A DNA stretch of 64,000 nt from Curtobacterium sp. VKM Ac-1376 (GTDB lineage Bacteria > Actinomycetota > Actinomycetes > Actinomycetales > Microbacteriaceae). The stretch is from contig NZ_JADKRV010000003.1 of assembly GCF_015351025.1 (NCBI RefSeq), positions 310,001 to 374,000 on the forward strand, in the 5' to 3' direction. Position numbers and translations under genes: made by a program. The notes below the pieces were generated by a model that had not been told where the DNA came from, did no database searches, and saw only the letters and a list, made by a program, of their open reading frames with translations. Shown here one piece after another: positions 24,614-31,267 of this stretch (positions are counted from its first letter, which is position 1; every line of letters begins with the position of its first letter).

Positions 24614-26722
24614 ATGGCCCCGTACAACAAGGGCGGCGCGGACAACCGCGCCTCCGACCGCGCCCGTCACCCGAACGGCACCCCCGCCGCCCGCAGCAGC
24701 AAGCACCGCGGGTTCCGCGCCGCCGAGCCGACGGCTCCGCGTCAGAAGCAGCGCTGGGACGCCGAGGAGCGTCGAGGCCGTTCGTCGCAGGGCGAGCGCC
24801 CGGCACGTCCGAACTGGGAGCCGCGTGACGGCGGCCAGCGTCGTGACGACCGTGCCCCGCGTCGCTTCGACCGCGATGACCGTGCGCCGCGTTCGTTCAA
24901 CCGTGACGATCGTGCGCCGCGTCGTGACAATGACGACCGTGCCCCGCGTCGCTTCGATCGGGACGCTCCCTACTCGCACGGCCGTCCCGACGCTCCGCAA
25001 GCTCCGCGTCGCGCCGGAACCGGCTCGCAGGGGCCCAGTGCGCCGCGTCGTGACAATGATGACCGTGCCCCGCGTCGCTTCGACCGCGATGACCGTGCCC
25101 CGCGTCGCTTCGATCGGGACGACCGTGCCCCGCGTCGTGACAATGATGACCGTGCCCCGCGTCGCTTCGACCGCGATGACCGTGCCCCGCGTCGCTTCGA
25201 CCGCGATGACCGCGCGCCGCGTCGTGACAACGACGGCCGTGCGCCGCGTCGCTTCGACCGTGACGACCGCGCCCCGCGTTCGTTCAACCGTGACGCTCCC
25301 TACTCGCACGGCCGTCCCGACGCTCCGCAAGCTCCGCGTCGCGCCGGAACCGGCTCGCAGGGGCCCAGTGCGCCGCATCGTGACAACGACGACCGTGCCC
25401 CGCGCAAGTTCGACCGCGACCGCACGGACCGCGCCCCGCGCCGCTCGTTCGACGAGCCCGAGCGCGGCAAGTTCGTCCCCGCCGACGACGTCAAGCTCGC
25501 GAAGCTCCAGGCCGAGGCCACGATCGCGGCCGATGTCGAGGGCGTGACCTTCGGTGACCTCGGCATCGGCGGCAACATCTCCCGCGCACTGCAGGAGCTC
25601 GGCGCCACCAGCCCGTTCCCGATCCAGGCGGCGACGATCCCCGACGTGCTCGCCGGCAAGGACGTCCTCGGCCGTGGCCGCACGGGCTCCGGCAAGACCA
25701 TCGCGTTCGGCGCCCCGCTCGTCGAGAAGCTGATGGAGAACGGCGGCGGCACGAAGCGCAAGATGGGCCGCGCGCCGCGTGCGCTCATCCTCGCGCCGAC
25801 CCGCGAGCTCGCCCTGCAGATCGACCGCACGGTGCAGCCCATCGCCCGCTCGGTCGGGCTCTTCACCACGCAGATCTACGGCGGTGTTCCCTACGGTCGC
25901 CAGGAGGGCGCGCTCGAGCGCGGTGTCGACATCATCGTCGGCACCCCCGGTCGCGTGCAGGACCTCATGAACAAGGGGAAGCTCGACCTCAGCGAGGTCG
26001 TCATCTCCGTGCTCGACGAGGCCGACCACATGTGCGACCTCGGGTTCCTCGAGCCGGTGCAGGAGATCCTCTCCGCCACGGCCGAGGTCACCCCAGAGGG
26101 CAACCGTGCCCAGAAGCTGCTGTTCAGCGCCACGCTCGACACCCAGGTCGCGGCGCTCGTCCAGCAGTTCCTGCACGAGCCGAGCGTGCACGAGGTCGCG
26201 GGTGAGGACCAGGCGTCCTCGACCATCGACCACCGTGTCCTCGTCGTCGAGCAGCGTGAGAAGGACCGGGTCCTCGAAGAGCTCGTCGCCGGCGACGGCA
26301 AGACGATCGTCTTCGCCCGGACCCGCGCCTACGCCGAGCGACTCGCCGACCAGTTCGAGGACGCCGGCATCCGCGCGACCTCGCTCCACGGTGACCTCAA
26401 CCAGTCGCGCCGCACGCGCAACCTGCAGCTGCTCACGAGCGGTCGTGTGAACGTGCTCGTCGCCACCGACGTCGCAGCCCGCGGCCTCCACGTCGACGAC
26501 GTGTCGCTCGTCGTGCAGGCCGATGCGCCGGACGACTACAAGGCGTACATGCACCGCTCCGGTCGCACGGGTCGTGCCGGCAAGGAGGGTACGGTCGTCA
26601 CGATCGTCCCGCGCGGCCGCATCCGCAAGATCGAGGGCATCCTCGAGCGCGCCGAGATCGAGGCGGACCTCGTGCAGGCGGCGCCCGGTGACCGCATCGT
26701 GTCGGAGCTCGCCGCGCGGTAG
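24614..26722 (+). CDS. DEAD-box RNA helicase with long repetitive basic N-terminus
   Basis: 702 residues. The N-terminal 285 are low complexity: the decapeptide RDDRAPRRFD repeats about 20 times, and a block beginning DAPYSHGRPDAPQAPRR occurs twice, 110 residues apart. The helicase core follows: Q motif SPFPIQAATIP, motif I GRTGSGKT, motif II DEAD (VLDEADHMCDLGF), motif III SAT (LLFSATLD), and motif VI YMHRSGRTGRAG. There is no C-terminal RNA-binding domain; the basic N-terminal repeats may serve that role. Such helicases unwind rRNA or mRNA, often in the cold. ATG at 24614. The 85-base segment repeated exactly at 24962 and 25292 shows recent duplication. Confidence 0.93.
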   Translation: MAPYNKGGADNRASDRARHPNGTPAARSSKHRGFRAAEPTAPRQKQRWDAEERRGRSSQGERPARPNWEPRDGGQRRDDRAPRRFDRDDRAPRSFNRDDRAPRRDNDDRAPRRFDRDAPYSHGRPDAPQAPRRAGTGSQGPSAPRRDNDDRAPRRFDRDDRAPRRFDRDDRAPRRDNDDRAPRRFDRDDRAPRRFDRDDRAPRRDNDGRAPRRFDRDDRAPRSFNRDAPYSHGRPDAPQAPRRAGTGSQGPSAPHRDNDDRAPRKFDRDRTDRAPRRSFDEPERGKFVPADDVKLAKLQAEATIAADVEGVTFGDLGIGGNISRALQELGATSPFPIQAATIPDVLAGKDVLGRGRTGSGKTIAFGAPLVEKLMENGGGTKRKMGRAPRALILAPTRELALQIDRTVQPIARSVGLFTTQIYGGVPYGRQEGALERGVDIIVGTPGRVQDLMNKGKLDLSEVVISVLDEADHMCDLGFLEPVQEILSATAEVTPEGNRAQKLLFSATLDTQVAALVQQFLHEPSVHEVAGEDQASSTIDHRVLVVEQREKDRVLEELVAGDGKTIVFARTRAYAERLADQFEDAGIRATSLHGDLNQSRRTRNLQLLTSGRVNVLVATDVAARGLHVDDVSLVVQADAPDDYKAYMHRSGRTGRAGKEGTVVTIVPRGRIRKIEGILERAEIEADLVQAAPGDRIVSELAAR
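24842..25462 (+). repeat. In-frame coding repeat array (about 30-bp units, plus an 85-bp exact duplication)
   Basis: The unit GACCGTGCCCCGCGTCGCTT with close variants recurs through the array, encoding RDDRAPRRFD. Segments 24962-25046 and 25292-25376 are identical over 85 bases, offset 330 bases (110 codons). The reading frame is kept throughout. Confidence 0.9.
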
Positions 26723-26734
26723 TCGCGAGCACAG

Positions 26735-26782
26735 GACGGACGGGAGGCCCGGTACCAGCTGGTACCGGGCCTCCCGTCCGTC
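26735..26782. terminator. 48-bp perfect palindrome, bidirectional terminator (family A)
   Basis: The centre is at 26758/26759. The outer arm is GACGGACGGGAGGCCCG and the inner arm GTACCAG/CTGGTAC. It lies just after the DEAD-box stop and before the convergent DinB gene. It shares GGAGGCCCG...CGGGCCTCC with the copy at 5231 but has a different, still paired, inner arm. Confidence 0.8.
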
Positions 26783-26787
26783 ACATG

Positions 26788-26838
26788 GTGAGCAGAAATG
26801 GTCGGGTCCCGAAATCGGACCCGACCATTTCTGCTCAC
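26788..26838. repeat. 51-bp palindrome with 22-bp perfect stem (family B)
   Basis: The 22 bases from 26788 (GTGAGCAGAAATGGTCGG and on) pair perfectly with 26817-26838 over a 7-base loop CGAAATC. GAAGCG follows. A diverged copy of equal length lies at 15512. It sits 5 bases after the family A palindrome. Confidence 0.75.
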
Positions 26839-26859
26839 GAAGCGACCGCGCGGTCGCGC

Positions 26860-27369
26860 TCAGTGGTTGAAGAAGAGCAGCCCGCGTACGAAACCGGCCT
26901 GGCCGGCGTGCTGCGTGCAGTCGTCGAGGATGCTGATGATCCGGACTCCGGCCGTCACGGGCGGGTCCCACGCGTCGTCGACGACGGGGTCCAGGTCGTC
27001 GGGGCCGAGCGTGCCGAGGTACGCGACCGTGCGCTCGTGCACGGCGCGCAGGTACCCGGTGAGCAGCTCCGCCGAGGCGCGGACCCGCCCGACGTCGTCA
27101 CGGGACATGCCGTAGCCGAGTGCCTCGGCGGGGAACGGCAGGTCGAACCGGTCGTACCAACCGTCGGCGGTCCAGACCTGCTCGGAGCCGGCCAGGTCAG
27201 CGATCTGGGTGTCCTGGCCGCGGGCGATGTGCCACGCGAGCCACGCCAGCGTGTTCGCTCCGGCGGCCGGACGCGCCGCGAGCTGGTCCGCGGACAGGCC
27301 GTCGACGGCGCGCTCCACCGTCTCGGGGACGCGGGAGAACGCTTCGATGAGGAGTTCTGCGGGGGTCAT
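26860..27369 (-). CDS. DinB superfamily protein (DUF664-type)
   Basis: 169 residues, a four-helix bundle of the DinB/YfiT type, with possible metal-ligand histidines in LAWLAWHIARGQD near residue 47 and CTQHAGQAGFVRGLLF near 155. In actinobacteria relatives act as mycothiol-dependent thiol transferases or detoxifying enzymes; the third histidine is not clear, so activity is uncertain. The ATG at 27369 was preferred to the GTG three codons earlier. It shares the strand with the MarR gene 37 bases upstream and may be its cotranscribed partner. Confidence 0.82.
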   Translation of the reverse strand: MTPAELLIEAFSRVPETVERAVDGLSADQLAARPAAGANTLAWLAWHIARGQDTQIADLAGSEQVWTADGWYDRFDLPFPAEALGYGMSRDDVGRVRASAELLTGYLRAVHERTVAYLGTLGPDDLDPVVDDAWDPPVTAGVRIISILDDCTQHAGQAGFVRGLLFFNH

Positions 27370-27405
27370 GGCGCTCACGCTACGCGGAGGCCACGAAACC
27401 GGCCC

Positions 27406-27978
27406 TCACACGGACGCTGCGCGGTGGTGGCGGTCCAGGGCGGCGCCGACTCCCTCGAACGCGGCGGCGAGCGTCTGACGGTCCTCCGGCGCGACGACCT
27501 CGCGGAACGCACCCGAGTAGACGGCGCCGATCTCGCGGGCGACGACCGCCCCCGAGGGGGTGAGGTGCAGGAGGACGCTGCGGCGGTCCTCCGGGTTCGG
27601 TCGCCGTTCGAGGTGGCCGCGCTTCTCGAGCCGGTCGATCAGCGACGTCATGGCCCCGGTGGTGAGCTCGAGGTACTCGCCGGCCTGCTTCGGGGTGACC
27701 CCGTGCCCGTCGGCAGCGCTCAGGAAGAACACGAAGCGGGTGTCGGTGGCGTTCAGACCGCGGATCGTGCTCTCGTGGTGCAGGACGCGCGCGTGCTGCA
27801 TCTGGAGCACGCGGAACGCGGTGAGGAGCCTCGGCAGCTCGGCGTCGGCGTCGACGGCGGCGGGCTCCGGGATCGCGACGACGGGCGACGTCGGTGCGGG
27901 CGGTGTGGTGGGGACGACGCGGGCGGTGGGGACGGCCGGTTCGTGCTCGGGCAGGACGACCTGGTCGGTGTCCGTCAT
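27406..27978 (-). CDS. MarR family transcriptional regulator with long N-terminal tail
   Basis: 190 residues. The first 60 are Pro/Val/Thr-rich; the winged helix follows with ATDTRFVFFLSAADGHGVTPK, then LELTTGAMTSLIDRLEKRGH and RRPNPEDRRSVLLHLTPSG (the wing). It diverges from the TasA-like gene across 208 bases that contain two direct copies of AGTAACTYGATYGTC, a probable site. The start at 27978 fits the family; the frame is open to 28020. Its tail is longer than usual for MarR. Confidence 0.88.
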   Translation of the reverse strand: MTDTDQVVLPEHEPAVPTARVVPTTPPAPTSPVVAIPEPAAVDADAELPRLLTAFRVLQMQHARVLHHESTIRGLNATDTRFVFFLSAADGHGVTPKQAGEYLELTTGAMTSLIDRLEKRGHLERRPNPEDRRSVLLHLTPSGAVVAREIGAVYSGAFREVVAPEDRQTLAAAFEGVGAALDRHHRAASV

Positions 27979-28019
27979 GGGGGCTCTTCTCGGGTACAGG
28001 GTGGGAACTTCAGTCAACA

Positions 28020-28103
28020 AGTAACTCGATTGTCAAGATACCCCCAGCGATGGGGGCATCCCTCGTCTTGTGAGCCACTCGAAGTGAAAGTAACTTGATC
28101 GTC
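28020..28103. promoter_or_regulatory. Direct repeats AGTAACTYGATYGTC before the TasA-like gene
   Basis: AGTAACTCGATTGTC at 28020-28034 and AGTAACTTGATCGTC at 28089-28103 are 69 bases apart. Between them is a small hairpin, CCCCCA/TGGGGG (28041-28056). The spacing and position suit binding by the divergent MarR protein. The patch is less GC-rich than its surroundings. Confidence 0.5.
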
Positions 28104-28186
28104 GTACCACCTCGGCATGTAGCGCGACCAACCACCGCGGGCCCGGCCGAACCACCGATCAGACCTCTTCCTCACGGAGTACAACC

Positions 28187-28786
28187 ATGTCTCGTGTCAC
28201 CCCTCGCGCTGCCCGTCTCGCCGCCTGGATCGCCATCCCTGCCGCCCTCGTCGCCTCGGGCGTCGTCGTCTCGACGGCCTCGTACTCGGCGTTCTCCGCC
28301 ACCACCGTCAACCCGACGGACAACTGGACGGCCGGCAGCGTCGCCCTCACCGACGACGACAACAACACGGCGCTCTTCACCGCCAACAACCTGAAGCCCG
28401 GCTCGACCGGCGCGAACTGCATCACGGTCACCTCGACCGGTTCGCTGCCCTCGACCGTGAAGCTCTACGGCACGAACGCCGCGACCTCGAAGGACCTGGC
28501 GGCGAACATCAACCTGACGGTCGAGCAAGGCACCGGCGGCGGCTTCGGCTCCTGCACCGGATTCACCCCTGCCACCACCAGCGGCTCGCTCTACAGCGGC
28601 ACCCTCGCCGGTTTCGGCTCGTCCTCCACCAACTTCGCCACCGGCGTCGGCACCTGGGCCCCGACCGGCACCGCGTCCGAGTCGCGCGTCTACCGCCTCA
28701 CCTACACCGTGTCGAGCACCACCCCGAACACCGTGCAGGGCGGCACGGCGTCCATGGGCCTCACCTGGGAGGCCCAGAACAGCTGA
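28187..28786 (+). CDS. TasA/camelysin-like exported protein with SipW-type signal
   Basis: 199 residues. The N-terminus is basic (MSRVTPRAARLAAW) with a hydrophobic core IAIPAALVASGVVVSTAS, then YSAFSATTVNPTDNWTAGSV and LTDDDN. This is the layout of SipW-dependent exported proteins (alternate signal peptide; cleavage probably after SYSA). The mature part is Thr/Ser/Gly-rich with beta-type stretches (CITVTSTGSLPSTVKLYG). Relatives TasA and camelysin form biofilm fibres or are surface proteases; this one could polymerise or be a surface protein. The signal peptidase gene lies 86 bases downstream on the same strand. No metal site is seen. Confidence 0.7.
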   Translation: MSRVTPRAARLAAWIAIPAALVASGVVVSTASYSAFSATTVNPTDNWTAGSVALTDDDNNTALFTANNLKPGSTGANCITVTSTGSLPSTVKLYGTNAATSKDLAANINLTVEQGTGGGFGSCTGFTPATTSGSLYSGTLAGFGSSSTNFATGVGTWAPTGTASESRVYRLTYTVSSTTPNTVQGGTASMGLTWEAQNS

Positions 28787-28872
28787 TCCGGGCGCACCTC
28801 GCCCCCCGGCGGACCAGGCCCAACCAGCCCGGTCCGTCCCTCCCCGCAACGCGCCCCCGGTCGAAGGCAGTC

Positions 28873-30033
28873 ATGAGCAGCATCGCAGTGCACGGTGGTC
28901 AGGCACCGCACGCAGCGGTCCGTGACGCCGTCGACTGGGGGCGCGTCGTCGTCGCCACCCTCGCCCGCGGTGTGGTCGCGACCCTGCTCGGTCTCGCGCT
29001 CTGGGCCGCCGCGCCAGCGGTCATCGGCTGGCAGCCGACCACGGTGATGACCGGCTCGATGGAGCCGCGTCTGCTCCCCGGCGACGTGGTCGTCTCGCGG
29101 CCCGTCGCCTCGGGTGCGATCAGCACGGGCAAGATCCTGCTCGCCGACGACCCGGACCAGCCGGGTCACCTCCGCATGCACCGTTACGTCGAGGACGGCC
29201 CCCGGAGCACCCTGATCACCAAGGGTGACGCGAACCCGCAGCAGGACTCCACCCCGCTCGAGCGCTCGGCCGTGCACGGCGTCGCCTTCCTCCGCATCCC
29301 GTTCGTGGGTGCGCCGATCCGGTGGATCCGCGAGGGCGAGTGGGTCCAGGTCGTCATGCTCGCGCTCGGCCTGACCGCCGCCCTCGCCCTGTGCACGATC
29401 GACGGGTCGCTCCGCCGGCTCGTCGCCGAGGACAACGCGGACCGCGCAGACGGCGACGCGGACAGCGGGTCGGCAGACGGGACCGACGACGGCCTGGAGG
29501 CGCGGGACGCCGCCGTCACGGGCCTCCCGACCGCCACGGCCACCGTCGTGACCCGGCGCGCGCTGCGTCGACGTGCCCGCCGCCGGCAGCGGCTCCGCCG
29601 CCTCGGTGGGGGCGCGGTCGTCCTCGTCATCGCCGGGAGCGTCGGCGTGCTCGTGCCCGCGCAGGCGGTGGCCGCGCCGTGGTCGCGGACCACGAGCACG
29701 GCCGCGACGCTCCACGCCGGCACGGCGACGCCCGCCACCGCCCTGACGTGCACGTCCAACCGTGACGGCTCGGTCACCATCGGCTTCGCGTACGACGGTC
29801 CCGACGCGGCGTCGTTCTCCGTGCTCAACACGAACGCGAACAGCATCGCCGCGACCGGCCCGGCCGGCAGCACCGCGCCCATCCGCGTCACCGGCAGCGG
29901 CATCCTGACGCTCGGAGCCGTGGTGACGGTCAAGATCCGCACCAACTGGGCGGGTTCCTGGCACGTCGACAGCACCGCGACGGCGCGCATCCAGACCGCG
30001 CTCATCGGCACGGACCTCAGCTGCGCTCGCTGA
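28873..30033 (+). CDS. SipW-type signal peptidase I fused to a secreted substrate-like domain
   Basis: 386 residues. A TM segment (about 27-50) precedes the catalytic serine in TTVMTGSMEPRLLPGDVV near 58; the second motif is HLRMHRYVEDG near 100, where His replaces the Lys of ordinary bacterial signal peptidases, then TKGDANPQQDST. This is the ER/SipW-type dyad. A second TM is about 155-175, then an acidic loop and a basic stretch (RRALRRRARRRQRLRR), then a third hydrophobic segment. The last 125 residues are APWSRTTSTAATLHAG followed by a Thr-rich beta domain resembling SipW substrates. Most SipW proteins end after the second TM, at about 190 residues. It is co-oriented with the TasA-like gene, and may cut its own tail. 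Confidence 0.8.
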   Translation: MSSIAVHGGQAPHAAVRDAVDWGRVVVATLARGVVATLLGLALWAAAPAVIGWQPTTVMTGSMEPRLLPGDVVVSRPVASGAISTGKILLADDPDQPGHLRMHRYVEDGPRSTLITKGDANPQQDSTPLERSAVHGVAFLRIPFVGAPIRWIREGEWVQVVMLALGLTAALALCTIDGSLRRLVAEDNADRADGDADSGSADGTDDGLEARDAAVTGLPTATATVVTRRALRRRARRRQRLRRLGGGAVVLVIAGSVGVLVPAQAVAAPWSRTTSTAATLHAGTATPATALTCTSNRDGSVTIGFAYDGPDAASFSVLNTNANSIAATGPAGSTAPIRVTGSGILTLGAVVTVKIRTNWAGSWHVDSTATARIQTALIGTDLSCAR

Positions 30034-30103
30034 GCGCGCGAGGCTCTCCACACGGCGCCGCGGGGCGTCGGTCGATGTCCCCGGCCAGCGTTACCGTGTC
30101 CGC

Positions 30104-31267
30104 ATGCGCATCCTGCACACCGGCGACTGGCACCTCGGCCGTACACTGCTCGGTGCCGACCTCCTCGAGCACCAGGCGGCGTTCACCGACTGGCTCGTCG
30201 ACCTGGTGCGCGAGCGCGCCGTCGACCTCGTGGTCATCGCCGGCGACGTCTACGACCGCGCGATCCCGCCGCTCGACGCGGTCCGCATGCTGTCCCGGGT
30301 GCTCGAACGCCTCGCCGAGACCACGACCGTGGTCCTGACGCCGGGCAACCACGACTCCGCCGCACGGCTCGGCTTCGGCGCCGGTGTGATGGGGGAGCGC
30401 GTCCGCATCCTCGCCGAACCCGCGCGCATCGCCGACCCGGTGCTGGTCGCCGACGACGACGGCCCGGTGGCGGTGTACGGCATCCCGTACCTGCACCCCG
30501 ACCTCACCCGGTACGCCCTGGCCGCGGTCCCCGATGAACCCCTCGCACGCTCGCACCACGCGGTCGTGCACGCCGCGACCGAGCGGATCCGTACCGACCT
30601 CGCCACCCGGGCCGGCACCAGGAGCATCGTCGTCGCGCACGCCTTCGTCGGGGGCGCCGACCCCAGCGACAGCGAGCAGGACATCCGCGTCGGCGGGGTC
30701 GACCGCGTCGCCGAGTCGGTGTTCGCCGACTTCGACTACGTCGCGCTCGGGCACCTGCACGGCCCGCAGCGCGTCGGCGACGGCGGCCGGATCCGGTACG
30801 CCGGCTCGCCCCTCGCGTTCTCCTTCGGCGAGCGGCAGCAGCGGAAGTCCGTGACGATCGCCGAACTCGACGCGGCCGGCGTGGTCACCGTCGAGCTCGT
30901 CCCGACACCGGTGCCGCGTCGGTTGGTCGACGTCCGCGGCGGTATCGACGAGATCGAGTCCGGTGCGTTCCGGGCCGATGCCGACGCCTGGGTCCGGGTC
31001 GCCGTGACCGACACCGTCCACCCGGAGCGCATGTACGCCCGGGTGAAGGACCACTTCCCGCACGCGCTCGCGATCACGCACGAGCCGGCCGATCGCCCCG
31101 CCGCCACGGCAGCCCGCGCGGTCACCGCCACGTCCGACCCGGTCGAGGTCGCGGCGGACTTCGTGGCCTTCGCCACCGGGGGCGTGCCCGACGACGACGA
31201 GCACGCCGTCCTGACCGAGGCGTACGAGGCAGCCGCGCTCGCCCTGCAGCGCGAGGGGGACCGTTGA
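30104..31267 (+). CDS. sbcD: Exonuclease subunit SbcD
   Basis: 387-residue Mre11-like nuclease. Metal-binding motifs of the calcineurin-like fold: MRILHTGDWHLGR, VVIAGDVYDR, TPGNHDSAARL, and later YVALGHLHGPQ. With SbcC it forms an ATP-dependent double-strand exonuclease and hairpin endonuclease that cuts palindromic DNA, which is of interest in a window so rich in palindromes. Start ATG 30104. The stop codon overlaps the SbcC start by one base (TGATG), so the pair is an operon. Confidence 0.97.
   Translation: MRILHTGDWHLGRTLLGADLLEHQAAFTDWLVDLVRERAVDLVVIAGDVYDRAIPPLDAVRMLSRVLERLAETTTVVLTPGNHDSAARLGFGAGVMGERVRILAEPARIADPVLVADDDGPVAVYGIPYLHPDLTRYALAAVPDEPLARSHHAVVHAATERIRTDLATRAGTRSIVVAHAFVGGADPSDSEQDIRVGGVDRVAESVFADFDYVALGHLHGPQRVGDGGRIRYAGSPLAFSFGERQQRKSVTIAELDAAGVVTVELVPTPVPRRLVDVRGGIDEIESGAFRADADAWVRVAVTDTVHPERMYARVKDHFPHALAITHEPADRPAATAARAVTATSDPVEVAADFVAFATGGVPDDDEHAVLTEAYEAAALALQREGDR

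Noticed and set aside
24842-25462. Possible CRISPR array or minisatellite outside a gene
   Set aside because: The units keep the helicase reading frame, have no unique spacers and no cas genes are nearby.
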